DNA of 64,000 nucleotides from Marinilactibacillus sp036039175 (GTDB taxonomy: Bacteria > Bacillota > Bacilli > Lactobacillales > Carnobacteriaceae_A), in NCBI RefSeq assembly GCF_036039175.1, contig NZ_JAYXKP010000003.1, forward strand, positions 124,001 to 188,000, written 5' to 3'. The notes under the pieces are model-generated. The model was not told where the DNA came from. It was given only the letters and a program-made list of their open reading frames with translations, and searched no databases. Positions within the stretch are counted from its first letter, which is position 1; each line of letters begins with the position of its first letter. Below, one piece after another: positions 8,514 through 17,118 of the stretch. The translations under genes and the position numbers were made by a program.

Positions 8514-9236
8514 TTAACTTGTAACGAGTACAAACAACAAGGCTCCAACAATACCACCGATAAACGGTCCAACGATTGGGATCCATGCATAACCCCAGTC
8601 AGAAGTTCCCTTGTTTTCGATTGGAAGAATCTGGTGAGCGATTCTTGGTCCTAAGTCACGAGCTGGGTTGATTGCATATCCAGTCGTTCCTCCTAGAGAG
8701 ATACCAATTGAAGCGATCAGGAAACCGACAACAACAGGATTCAACCCATCTGTGAATTCTCCTTGGGTAAAGGCAAGTAATCCGTAAACCAAAACAGCTG
8801 TTGCGATGGCTTCGGAAATCAAGTTATAAGCACTACGACGGATAGCAGGACCTGTAGAGAATACAGCTAAAATTGCTTCTTGATCATCTGTAGCTCCAAA
8901 GTGTGGCATGTAATGAATCCATACCAATGTTGCTCCAGCAAAACCACCGGCTACTTGAGCAATAATATATGGTACAACTACACCCCATCCTACATTACCC
9001 GTAATTGCCATCCCAACCGTTACGGCTGGATTAAGGTGTGCGGGTGATAACCAACCTACAGAATAGACAGCTATTGTTACCGCAAGCCCCCATCCAAGTG
9101 TAATTAGTAACCAACCTGTATCAGTAGATTTAGTCTTTTTCAAAACGTTCCCCGCTACAACACCGTCTCCTAAAAGAACAAGAACCATCGTTCCTAAAAA
9201 TTCTCCAATTAATTGTTGCCATAAAGTTGTGTCCAA
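8514..9236 (-). CDS. glpF: glycerol uptake facilitator (aquaglyceroporin)
   Basis: About 240 residues with six hydrophobic helices and both NPA-type boxes: HLNPAVTVG near residue 70 and the second AINPARDLGPR near residue 200. The D in the second box is typical of glycerol-conducting GlpF proteins. The start is uncertain: AGAGGGG lies 8 bases before a TTG at 9236, only 2 bases before an in-frame ATG at 9242, and inside the reading frame if the ATG at 9254 is used. I favour 9236. It lies after glpD on the same strand with its own candidate promoter, so it can be made with or apart from glpK-glpD. Confidence 0.92.
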   Translation of the reverse strand: MDTTLWQQLIGEFLGTMVLVLLGDGVVAGNVLKKTKSTDTGWLLITLGWGLAVTIAVYSVGWLSPAHLNPAVTVGMAITGNVGWGVVVPYIIAQVAGGFAGATLVWIHYMPHFGATDDQEAILAVFSTGPAIRRSAYNLISEAIATAVLVYGLLAFTQGEFTDGLNPVVVGFLIASIGISLGGTTGYAINPARDLGPRIAHQILPIENKGTSDWGYAWIPIVGPFIGGIVGALLFVLVTS

Positions 9237-9324
9237 AATCATTTCCCCTCTCATTTTTTATATAATCTATCTGAATAAATGCCTGATTCATTTGAGATAA
9301 CTTATACACTTATTTCAATTAAAT

Positions 9325-9353
9325 ATTATGTACTAAATCATACATAGAGTAAA
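9325..9353 (-). promoter_or_regulatory. candidate sigma-A promoter of glpF
   Basis: On the minus strand TTTACT and CATAAT are separated by 17 bases, about 80 bases upstream of the glpF start. Confidence 0.45.
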
Positions 9354-9392
9354 GTGTATTTTTGCTTCTGAAACTTTAAAAAATCACTTTAA

Positions 9393-9449
9393 CAATAAGT
9401 GAGAAAGGAAAGACTGTCTCTTCCCTTCCTACTCTTGTTATCTCACTTT
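9393..9449 (-). other. imperfect hairpin after glpD
   Basis: AAGTGAGA and TCTCACTT close a long imperfect stem containing AGGAAGG/CCTTTCT-type pairing directly after the glpD stop. There is no clear T run, so it may stabilise the message or terminate weakly rather than separate glpD fully from glpF. Confidence 0.35.
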
Positions 9450-11109
9450 ATCTAAACTGACTTAACGTTGTTTCTGATACACGCTGATCAATTTCTCCAG
9501 CACGTTTGTGTTTTTCTTCATCCGTCCAATTGAATTGTTCAGCAAAATGATTTACTAATGGCTGCTTCAATTCTTCTATACGAGGAACATCAAACAACAA
9601 TGTTTCCGTACGACGTGATAAAAAGTCTTCTGGTAGTAAAGTCATTTCGTATTGAATTGCATATTCTAACTGAAGTGCATCTTTTAGTGGTAACTCGCTA
9701 TTTGTAACTTGGTCTTTCAATCCGTAGACAATTTCTACGTTTGCTCCATACCAATTTACTAAAGCTCTTGCTTCGTCTTCTTTCAGGCCGATTTCCATCC
9801 CTTTTGATGTCTGCTGATCTGCATAGTCGCTAAAGGACATGCCATCTGGAAGATCTCCACCAGATAAACGAATATCTGCTGTATCTACTTGCTTGAATGA
9901 TTGACCTAACTGTTCGAACTCTTTATCGATCGTTTTAAATGTATCATTTGCCATTCTTCTATAATCCGTAAGTTTCCCGCCTGCAACAGTGACGAGTCCA
10001 CCTTCCGAAACAAAGACATCGTGTCCCCTTGATATGCCTGAAGGATCTGAATTGTCTTCATCTTGAATAAGAGGTCTCAAACCTGCCCAGCTTGCTTCAA
10101 TATCATCCAGAGTAATATTTGCATCTGGAAAACGATAATTCGCAGCTTCCAAGAGATAATCAATATCTTCTTGAGTAATATCAGGCTCTTGATACTCACC
10201 TTCAAATGGTGTATCTGTTGTTCCAAAGTACGTTTTCCCACTACGAGGAACAAAGAACATCATACGGTTGTCATCCATTCCCGTGTCTGCATAAATAGTC
10301 CGGCCTACTGGCAGTCTACTATGATCAACAACAAAATGAACACCTTTTGTCGGGAACAGTTTTTTCTTTGTATCGAATTTCGATTGCTTACGTACTTCAT
10401 CCGACCATGGACCAGCCGCATTAACGACAACAGAAGCGTGAATGTCAAACACTTCTCCACTTAGGATATCTTCAGCTTTAATCCCAACGATTTTATCTGC
10501 ATCATCATAGATAAAATCAATAGCTTTAACGTAGTTGGTGATCAAAGTTCCTAAGTCATGTGCTTTTTTAATGATTTCAGTCGTTAATCTCGAATCGTCG
10601 TTTGTATAATCGAGATAATAACCTCCACCGAGCAACCCTTCAGTTCTTAGACCCGACTCTTCTTCTATGACCGCTTCCTTGTCGACCATATAGTGTGCCC
10701 ACTCATCCTCCACATGTGCAAGATAATCGTATAAATGTAATACGACCTCTGCAGAAAATTCGTTGAATGAAGCTCCTGGCTCATCATAGACTGGCATAAG
10801 CATATAGCTTGGTTGCACAACGTGAGGAACATTTTTGCCAATTACCGCACGTTCTTGCGCTACGTCTGAGACTAGTTCAACATCGAACTGCTTTAAGTAA
10901 CGCAGTCCTCCGTGAACTAGTTTAGTTGAACGACTAGATGTTCCAGCCGCAAAATCCTGCATTTCAACTAGACCAGCTTTCATTTCTCTTGCTCCTGCTT
11001 GAAGCGCAAGACCAGCACCAGTAATGCCTCCACCGATGATTAATAAATCTAGTTTTGTTTGTTTCAGTTTGTCAATATTATCTTTTCGCGTTTGAGCCGA
11101 AAAAGTCAT
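9448..11109 (-). CDS. glpD: FAD-dependent glycerol-3-phosphate dehydrogenase/oxidase
   Basis: 553 residues. The FAD-binding motif LLIIGGGITGAGLALQAG is at residues 22-39, and TSSRSTKLVHGGLRYL near residue 58 is the diagnostic GlpD/GlpO block. The enzyme oxidises glycerol 3-phosphate to dihydroxyacetone phosphate. Oxidases (GlpO) of lactic bacteria usually carry an extra segment of roughly 50 residues and reach about 600; at 553 residues this one has the shorter, GlpD-like length although its N terminus resembles GlpO. Whether the acceptor is oxygen or quinone is therefore open. It lies 27 bases after glpK. Confidence 0.9.
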   Translation of the reverse strand: MTFSAQTRKDNIDKLKQTKLDLLIIGGGITGAGLALQAGAREMKAGLVEMQDFAAGTSSRSTKLVHGGLRYLKQFDVELVSDVAQERAVIGKNVPHVVQPSYMLMPVYDEPGASFNEFSAEVVLHLYDYLAHVEDEWAHYMVDKEAVIEEESGLRTEGLLGGGYYLDYTNDDSRLTTEIIKKAHDLGTLITNYVKAIDFIYDDADKIVGIKAEDILSGEVFDIHASVVVNAAGPWSDEVRKQSKFDTKKKLFPTKGVHFVVDHSRLPVGRTIYADTGMDDNRMMFFVPRSGKTYFGTTDTPFEGEYQEPDITQEDIDYLLEAANYRFPDANITLDDIEASWAGLRPLIQDEDNSDPSGISRGHDVFVSEGGLVTVAGGKLTDYRRMANDTFKTIDKEFEQLGQSFKQVDTADIRLSGGDLPDGMSFSDYADQQTSKGMEIGLKEDEARALVNWYGANVEIVYGLKDQVTNSELPLKDALQLEYAIQYEMTLLPEDFLSRRTETLLFDVPRIEELKQPLVNHFAEQFNWTDEEKHKRAGEIDQRVSETTLSQFR

Positions 11110-11136
11110 ACTGCACTCAGCCCTTTCTAGTATAAG

Positions 11137-12657
11137 TTACTCTTCTCTGTTGACACGTTTCGGTTTAAATTTAAATGATTGCGCTGCTGTTACGGCAGCT
11201 TGCCAACCTGCATATAAATCTTCTCTTTTTTCTTCATCCATCTTAGGTTCAAATGAACTAGCTTTTTCCCATTTCGCCTTAATTTCTTCCTGATCTTTAA
11301 AGAATCCAGTTGCAAGACCAGCAAGGTAAGCAGCACCTAAAGCCGTTGTTTCCATGACTTTAGAACGTTCAATTTTCACATCTGAAATATCTGACTGAAA
11401 TTGCATCAAGAAATCGTTCATACTAGCACCACCATCAACCCGCATGGTTTCTGTTTTCAGACCTGCATCTTCATTCATCGCATCCACAACATCTCTGGTT
11501 TGATACGCAAGTGACTCAAGAGTTGCCCGTACAAAGTGGCTTTTCGTTGTTCCTCTGGTCAATCCAAACACAGAACCTCTAACCTCTTGATCCCAGTAAG
11601 GAGCGCCAAGACCTGTAAAGGCAGGCACAACATACACACCATCAGTCGTATCGACTTTTTTAGCAATTTCCTCTGATTCGGGTGACTCTCTGAACATATC
11701 CATCCCGTCACGCAACCATTGAAGCGCAGAACCGGCAACAAATATTGAACCTTCTAAGGCATAATAAACTTCGCCATTTAGTCCATAAGCTAACGTCGTT
11801 AGAAGTCCGTTGGTCGATTGGATCGGTTCTTTCCCCGTGTTCATGATAATAAAGGCTCCGGTACCATAAGTGTTTTTAACCATACCTTTTTCAAAGGCAG
11901 TCTGGCCGAATAATGCAGCTTGTTGGTCACCCGCAATACCAGCAACTGGAACCTTTGTACCGTGGAATACAGCTTCCATTGTTTCACCGAAAATGCCCGA
12001 TGAAGGTAAAACTTCTGGTAGCATAGATTCTGGAATATCTAGTAACTCAAGAATGTCTTTATCCCATTCCAAGTCATATATATTATACAACATCGTACGG
12101 CTTGCATTCGAGTAATCCGTTGCGTGAACTTCTCCACCTGTTAATTTCCATAATAACCAAGTATCGATTGTCCCAAATAAAAGTTCACCATTTTCAGCAC
12201 GTTCTCTTGATCCTTCTACTTTATCGAGTATCCATTTAACTTTAGTTGCAGAGAAGTAAGAGTCGATGATTAAACCGGTCTTCTTATGGATGCTTTCTTT
12301 ATGACCATCGTTAATCAGTTGATCGGCGATTCCAGAAGTTTGCTTGGACTGCCACACAACAGCATGATAGATAGGTCTTCCAGTTTCTTTATCCCATACA
12401 ACGGTTGTTTCGCGCTGATTTGTAATTCCGATACTGTCCAGATCTTCCGGTTCAAGACCCGATTCAATCATGACATTCGCAATAACTTGTAAGGTTTTTA
12501 GCCAGATTTCATTTGCATCATGCTCTACCCAACCCGGTTCTGGAAAATACTGCTCAATTTCTTTTTGAGAACTCCATGTTGGGTCTCCTTTTTCGTCAAA
12601 GATAATCGCTCGTGTACTTGTCGTTCCCTGATCAATTGATAAAATATACTTAGCCAT
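11137..12657 (-). CDS. glpK: glycerol kinase
   Basis: 506 residues, full length for the FGGY kinase. Visible motifs are SIDQGTTSTRAIIFD at the N terminus, GITNQRETTVVWD near 77, AGDQQAALFGQ near 242, and YVVPAFTGLGAPYWD in the second half. It phosphorylates glycerol entering through GlpF. In lactic bacteria HPr normally phosphorylates a histidine in an HFYG motif to activate GlpK. Here the matching segment reads AVFHG (residues 229-233), so the canonical histidine position is Val230 and a histidine sits two residues later. GGAG lies 9 bases before the ATG. First gene of glpK-glpD. Confidence 0.95.
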   Translation of the reverse strand: MAKYILSIDQGTTSTRAIIFDEKGDPTWSSQKEIEQYFPEPGWVEHDANEIWLKTLQVIANVMIESGLEPEDLDSIGITNQRETTVVWDKETGRPIYHAVVWQSKQTSGIADQLINDGHKESIHKKTGLIIDSYFSATKVKWILDKVEGSRERAENGELLFGTIDTWLLWKLTGGEVHATDYSNASRTMLYNIYDLEWDKDILELLDIPESMLPEVLPSSGIFGETMEAVFHGTKVPVAGIAGDQQAALFGQTAFEKGMVKNTYGTGAFIIMNTGKEPIQSTNGLLTTLAYGLNGEVYYALEGSIFVAGSALQWLRDGMDMFRESPESEEIAKKVDTTDGVYVVPAFTGLGAPYWDQEVRGSVFGLTRGTTKSHFVRATLESLAYQTRDVVDAMNEDAGLKTETMRVDGGASMNDFLMQFQSDISDVKIERSKVMETTALGAAYLAGLATGFFKDQEEIKAKWEKASSFEPKMDEEKREDLYAGWQAAVTAAQSFKFKPKRVNREE

Positions 12658-12708
12658 ATTTGCATTCTCCTCTGCGTTTTATTGAAAAGGCTTACTCTCA
12701 CCAAATAT

Positions 12709-12738
12709 ATTATAACATTCATGATTTAAAGATTCTAA
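12709..12738 (-). promoter_or_regulatory. candidate sigma-A promoter of glpK-glpD
   Basis: On the minus strand TTAGAA and a perfect TATAAT are separated by 18 bases, ending about 50 bases before the glpK start. No convincing cre box was found around it. Confidence 0.55.
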
Positions 12739-12804
12739 CGGGAGCACTTATTAATGATAAGTGCAATCATTCACTTAAACTTTAATAATATTGATTAACT
12801 GATA

Positions 12805-12853
12805 CAAAAAAATCTTCTTCCTTTTACTACAAAATAGTAAAGGAAGAAGATTT
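12805..12853 (-). terminator. terminator of pta
   Basis: Stem of about 18 bp (AAATCTTCTTCCTTTACTA with TAGTAAAAGGAAGAAGATT, small loop) followed by a T run on the minus strand, about 30 bases after pta. Confidence 0.9.
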
Positions 12854-12881
12854 CATATGCTTATTTCATCATATTTTTTAA

Positions 12882-13862
12882 TTAACCCATAATAGATTGG
12901 TTGGCAGTGATGATGGCTGTCTTATAGACATCTTCTTCAACACATCCACGAGATAAATCGGAAACCGGTTTGTTCAAACCTTGTAAAATCGGTCCAACGG
13001 CTTCAAACCCACCTAAACGTTGTGCCATTTTATAACCAATATTTCCTGATTGTAGTTCCGGGAAGACAAATACAGTCGCTGCTCCAGCAACATTAGAACC
13101 AGGCGCTTTTTGTTGTGCTACTGCTGGTACGAATGCAGAATCAAATTGTAATTCACCGTCGATTTCAAATTCAGGTGCCATTTCTTGTGCAAGTTTCGTT
13201 GCTCTTTGAACTTTTTCTACTTCAGGTGCATTAGCTGAACCTTTAGAAGAAAAGCTTAACATTGCAACTTTTGGTTCGATACCGAACATCTTAGCTGTAC
13301 GAGCACTTTCAACTGCGATTTCAGCAAGTACTTGCTCATCTGGATTCGGATTGATCGCGCAATCTGCAAACAAGTATTTTTCTTGTTCTCTACCACGTAA
13401 CATAATGAACGCACCAGAAGTACGGCTCACACCAGGACGTGTTTTGATAATTTGAAGAGCAGGACGAACAGTGTCTCCTGTTGAATGAATCGCTCCACTA
13501 ACAAGACCATCTGCTAAATCCATATAGACAAGCATTGTTCCAAAATAGTTTACATTTCTTAACTGCTCACGTGCTTGTTCTTCTGTTGCTTTACCTTTAC
13601 GACGTTCGACGAACGCAGCAACCATTTCATCGTATTTTTCATAATTTTGAGGATCGACAATTTCGATTGTGCCTAAATCAAATCCGTGATCTTTAGCTGA
13701 TTTCGCTACTTCTTCCTTGTTTCCTAATAAGACCGGGTTCAAAATCTTTTCTGCCTGTAAGCGAACCGCTGCGCCTAAGATACGTTCGTCATTCGCTTCT
13801 GGAAAGACGATCTTCAATTCTTTTCCTTGAATCTTCTCTTTCAAACTTTCAAATAATTCCAC
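12882..13862 (-). CDS. pta: phosphate acetyltransferase
   Basis: 326 residues, the length of the single-domain Firmicutes Pta. It interconverts acetyl-CoA and acetyl phosphate in the cytosol, feeding acetate kinase for ATP. Family blocks visible include KIVFPEANDERI at the N terminus, SGAIHSTGDTVRPALQIIKT near residue 125, and SFSSKGSANAPEVEKV near 210. The start is a GTG with TTGGAGGG 8 bases upstream. No ackA is adjacent. Confidence 0.95.
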   Translation of the reverse strand: MELFESLKEKIQGKELKIVFPEANDERILGAAVRLQAEKILNPVLLGNKEEVAKSAKDHGFDLGTIEIVDPQNYEKYDEMVAAFVERRKGKATEEQAREQLRNVNYFGTMLVYMDLADGLVSGAIHSTGDTVRPALQIIKTRPGVSRTSGAFIMLRGREQEKYLFADCAINPNPDEQVLAEIAVESARTAKMFGIEPKVAMLSFSSKGSANAPEVEKVQRATKLAQEMAPEFEIDGELQFDSAFVPAVAQQKAPGSNVAGAATVFVFPELQSGNIGYKMAQRLGGFEAVGPILQGLNKPVSDLSRGCVEEDVYKTAIITANQSIMG

Positions 13863-13935
13863 TTCTAATTCCCTCCAAGGTTTGTTTTTACGCTCTTTAT
13901 CATAACACTTATTCTCATTTTATTACAGAAAAGTC

Positions 13936-14625
13936 TTATTCCATCGTAGGGTTCTCTGGAAGTTTCCAGTCTATTGGTGCTTGCCCGCTCTCTATCAGAA
14001 GTTCGTTGGTTTTCGAAAAAGGCTTCGACCCGAAGAATCCTCTGTATGCAGCTAATGGGCTTGGGTGCACAGCTGTTAACACATGGTGCTTACTTTCATC
14101 GATCAGCGTTCTTTTTTTCTGCGCTGGCGATCCCCATAAGATAAAGACGATTGGCTCTTCTCTTTCATTTAAAGATTTGATGACTTCGTCTGTCAGCAAT
14201 TCCCATCCTTTATTTTTGTGAGAATGTGCTTCTTTTGCTCGAACGGTTAAAACTGTATTCAAAAGTAGGACACCTTGCTTGGCCCAACTTTCAAGATACC
14301 CATGCGTCACTGGCTCAATGCCTAGATCACTCTGTAACTCCTTATAAATATTCCTCAAAGACGGTGGTAACTTGACTTGAGGCTGAACAGAAAAGGCTAG
14401 TCCATGCGCTTGATGCGCACCGTGGTAAGGATCTTGCCCAAGAATGACTGCTTTAACTTCGTGATAAGGCGTCCATTCAAAGGCTTGCCAGATGGCTTCT
14501 TTTTTTGGATAAATCGTTTCTGTGTTGTACTCTTCAACTAGAAATTCTCTAAGTTGCTGGTAGGTTTCTGTTTTCTCTACTTTTTCTAAAATGGGTTTCC
14601 AGTCATTCTTTACCGGTATAGGCAA
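13936..14625 (-). CDS. ung: uracil-DNA glycosylase, family 1
   Basis: About 229 residues. The catalytic water-activating motif GQDPYHG is near residue 65 and the minor-groove loop HPSPLAAYRG near residue 190; both are diagnostic of family 1 Ung, which removes uracil from DNA. The start is a TTG at 14625 (giving MPIPVKNDW) with AAAGGAG 8 bases upstream; a GTG at 14634 lies too close to that site. It follows no operon partner closely; pta is 73 bases downstream. Confidence 0.95.
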   Translation of the reverse strand: MPIPVKNDWKPILEKVEKTETYQQLREFLVEEYNTETIYPKKEAIWQAFEWTPYHEVKAVILGQDPYHGAHQAHGLAFSVQPQVKLPPSLRNIYKELQSDLGIEPVTHGYLESWAKQGVLLLNTVLTVRAKEAHSHKNKGWELLTDEVIKSLNEREEPIVFILWGSPAQKKRTLIDESKHHVLTAVHPSPLAAYRGFFGSKPFSKTNELLIESGQAPIDWKLPENPTME

Positions 14626-14780
14626 TAGAACCACTCCTTTTTACTAGAATATCATAAATTCTCTACATTGATTGTAACAAACCTTACAGGATCTTTTCTA
14701 AGTAAACACTGTAAATCTATTTATTTTTTACACCAATCTGTTAGACTTAGAGAGGAATCTATTATTGGAGGAAAACTATT

Positions 14781-15665
14781 ATGATTAAACTGATTGCTTC
14801 AGATATGGACGGGACTTTATTAAACGACCATATGGATGTTTCACTGTCAAATGCTCAAGCTATTAAACGTGCACAATCGCAAGGCATTCACTTCGTTATC
14901 GCTACTGGTCGAGACTACCCGATGGCTGCTCATCCTTTGAAAGCTCACGATATCGAATGTCCGATCATCGCCTTGAATGGCGCTCAGCTTTTTGATGTAG
15001 ACGGTCACAATCTATACAACAAAGGTCTTGAAAAAAGTACTGTTAAGAAAATCAGAAACATACTGGCACAGTATCCGGATCTTCACGAAGAATTGATGAC
15101 AAACGAAGGCATTTACTCTAATAATCAAGAAAAAAGGTTAGATACAATTGCTTCTATGCTAGCTGATTTAAATCCTGATATTTCTTATGAAGAAGCAATG
15201 CAAAACGCGATTAGTCACGCCGAAGAAAATAACGTAAAATTTGTGAAAAGTTTTGATGCCCTTTTAGAAGATGATAGTATTATTATTTTAAAACTATCTG
15301 CTCATACAGAAGAAGGCGCATCTATACTTAAGCCTCTTAAAGAACAATTAATGAATGAAGTTCCAAAATTAGCCATTACGGCTTCTAGCAAAAAGAATAT
15401 TGAAATCAACCACGAGTCTGCTCAAAAAGGAATTGCCGTTGCAAAATACGCTAAAAAGCTAGGCATCAAAGCTGACGAGGTCATGACAATTGGAGACAAT
15501 ATCAATGATTTATCTATGCTGGAATGGGCTAAGTATGGTACTGCCGTTGAAAACGCGGTATCGGAAGCCAAAGAATCTGCTCATTATTCTACATCTAACA
15601 ACTCTCAAAATGGTGTCGCAGAAGCAATATCAAGAGTTTTAAGTGGAAAAATCTATAAAGAATAA
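14781..15665 (+). CDS. Cof-type HAD hydrolase
   Basis: 294 residues. HAD motif I is ASDMDGTLLN at residues 6-15, motif II is in FVIATGRD near 35, and motifs III/IV read MTIGDNINDLSMLEWAKYGTAVENA near 235, typical of the Cof/YwpJ subfamily of cytosolic sugar-phosphate or cofactor phosphatases. Substrate unknown. GGAGG precedes the ATG by 10 bases. It has its own terminator. Confidence 0.9.
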   Translation: MIKLIASDMDGTLLNDHMDVSLSNAQAIKRAQSQGIHFVIATGRDYPMAAHPLKAHDIECPIIALNGAQLFDVDGHNLYNKGLEKSTVKKIRNILAQYPDLHEELMTNEGIYSNNQEKRLDTIASMLADLNPDISYEEAMQNAISHAEENNVKFVKSFDALLEDDSIIILKLSAHTEEGASILKPLKEQLMNEVPKLAITASSKKNIEINHESAQKGIAVAKYAKKLGIKADEVMTIGDNINDLSMLEWAKYGTAVENAVSEAKESAHYSTSNNSQNGVAEAISRVLSGKIYKE

Positions 15666-15669
15666 TGTA

Positions 15670-15711
15670 TAAAGCTTACCGAACAGTTTCTTTGTTTTGT
15701 AAGCTTTTTTT
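15670..15711 (+). terminator. terminator of the Cof hydrolase gene
   Basis: AAAGCTTAC pairs with GTAAGCTTT, followed by TTTTT, immediately after the stop codon. Confidence 0.7.
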
Positions 15712-15833
15712 CTAAGTTTAATTTGAAATCTCTGTTTCCGATTATTCGCTTAATGGTTTCTTTTTTTGTGACATATGATAAAATGAAAAGAATAAAGAGT
15801 TTTAATCTTATCTGTTTACTGGAGGAAACCAAA

Positions 15834-16658
15834 TTGACTCAACCTAAGATTACACTAACGATCGCAGGTAACGATGCTAGCGGCGGTGCTGGTATTGGTG
15901 CCGATTTAAAAACTTTTGCAGAATACGGAACGTATGGTATTGCTGCTTTAACCGTTATTGCTACAATGGATCCTGAAAATAACTGGAGCCATGGCGTAAC
16001 ACCTATTGATGCTGAAATCGTCAGAACTCAACTGGTTACTGCAACAGCCGGACCCAAAATAGACGCTTTAAAAACAGGTATGCTTCCAAATGTCCCTGTT
16101 ATCAAAGTTATTGCCGAAACCATCAAAGAAAAGAAACTTGAAAATTTAGTCGTTGATCCAGTTATGGTCTGCAAAGGAGAAACAGAAGTTCTGAATCCAG
16201 AAAATGCAGAAGCCTTAAGAGATTTGCTCGTACCACTTGCAACAATTGTTACACCTAATTTATTTGAAGCTGGTCAGCTATCTGGTTTAGGCACGCTTAA
16301 AACATTAGATGATATGAAAAAAGCCGCTGAACTGATCCATCAAAAAGGCGCTCAATATGTCGTCGTTAAAGGCGGAAAAGCACTAGATGGTGACAAAGCG
16401 ATCGACATCTTCTATGATGGCTCTGACTTTTTAATATTAGAAGCAGATAAAATAGAAAAAGCGACCAATCACGGTGCAGGCTGTACATTTGCTGCAGCCA
16501 TCACTTCAGGTCTTGCACAAGGTCTTGAGCCTAAAGAGGCTGTTCTTAAAGCCAAAGACTTTGTAACTGCTGCAATCAAAAATGGATTCGAATACAATCA
16601 ATTTGTTGGTTCTGTTTTCCACAGTGGATACAGACTTGATCAGCAAAAAGGAATTTAA
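15834..16658 (+). CDS. pdxK: pyridoxine/pyridoxal kinase, ThiD-like
   Basis: About 274 residues of the ribokinase fold. TIAGNDASGGAGIGADLKTF at the N terminus is the ThiD/PdxK substrate loop, LVVDPVMVCKG lies near residue 105, and the ATP/anion-hole motif NHGAGCTFAAAI near 210 is complete. Firmicutes enzymes of this type phosphorylate pyridoxine, pyridoxal or hydroxymethylpyrimidine; I favour a vitamin B6 role because no thiamine genes are near. The start is a TTG at 15834 with GGAGG 8 bases upstream; the upstream in-frame stretch does not look coding. Confidence 0.85.
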   Translation: MTQPKITLTIAGNDASGGAGIGADLKTFAEYGTYGIAALTVIATMDPENNWSHGVTPIDAEIVRTQLVTATAGPKIDALKTGMLPNVPVIKVIAETIKEKKLENLVVDPVMVCKGETEVLNPENAEALRDLLVPLATIVTPNLFEAGQLSGLGTLKTLDDMKKAAELIHQKGAQYVVVKGGKALDGDKAIDIFYDGSDFLILEADKIEKATNHGAGCTFAAAITSGLAQGLEPKEAVLKAKDFVTAAIKNGFEYNQFVGSVFHSGYRLDQQKGI

Positions 16659-16672
16659 TATCCTAATAAATT

Positions 16673-16710
16673 TTAGCGACTCTTTCTTAGGAAAGCGTCG
16701 CTGTTTTTTA
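16673..16710 (+). terminator. terminator of pdxK
   Basis: Stem AGCGAC-CTTTC with GAAAGCGTCGCT, then TTTTTT. Confidence 0.75.
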
Positions 16711-16788
16711 TTCAAAAAACAATCGAAGGTAACAGATTATTCTTTCAAAACGTTATTATAGTTAAGGGATAGCGGAAAGGACGAATCA

Positions 16789-16956
16789 ATGGAACCAAGG
16801 GCAGATATCTTCATTACGATCATAGAAATGATCGAAAATGTTGGATTCCCAATTTTCATCTCATTATTTCTACTGCACCGTATGGAAGCGAAACTGAATG
16901 CGGTCGTGCAAGCTGTTAATCAACTAACGGCTGTACTCACTCAAAAGAACCATTAA
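16789..16956 (+). CDS. YvrJ-family small membrane protein, 55 residues
   Basis: The frame reads MEPRADIFITIIEMIENVGF and continues with PIFISLFLLHRMEAKLNAVV. An amphipathic start is followed by one hydrophobic helix beginning at VGFPI, then a basic/coiled tail. The NVGFPI...LLxRMExKL pattern is that of YvrJ proteins (about 50 residues, function unknown). GGAAAGG precedes the ATG by 8 bases and a terminator follows 6 bases after the stop, so it is a complete single-gene unit. Confidence 0.75.
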   Translation: MEPRADIFITIIEMIENVGFPIFISLFLLHRMEAKLNAVVQAVNQLTAVLTQKNH

Positions 16957-16961
16957 ACTTG

Positions 16962-16995
16962 TAAAAGTCACAATCATAAGATTGTGGCTTTTTTT
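16962..16995 (+). terminator. terminator of the YvrJ-like gene
   Basis: AAAAGTCACAATC pairs with GATTGTGGCTTTTT; T run follows. Confidence 0.85.
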
Positions 16996-17118
16996 GTAAA
17001 GAAAGGTTTATCTTCGAAAAAATTCCTTATTTATAGCCTATTCGATTTTTATAGTATCGGTGGTATAATATGAGTAATCACTAGCAGTAAAAGCCAAACG
17101 AACACAGAGGTGAAAAAA

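Noticed and set aside
10063..10464. A 133-codon open frame on the plus strand inside glpD.
   Set aside because: It is fully antisense to a conserved coding region, lacks a ribosome site, and is Cys/Arg-rich in the manner of shadow frames.
12658..12760. A cre site at the glpK promoter.
   Set aside because: No sequence close enough to the cre consensus was found in the region, so CcpA control of glpK cannot be claimed from this sequence.
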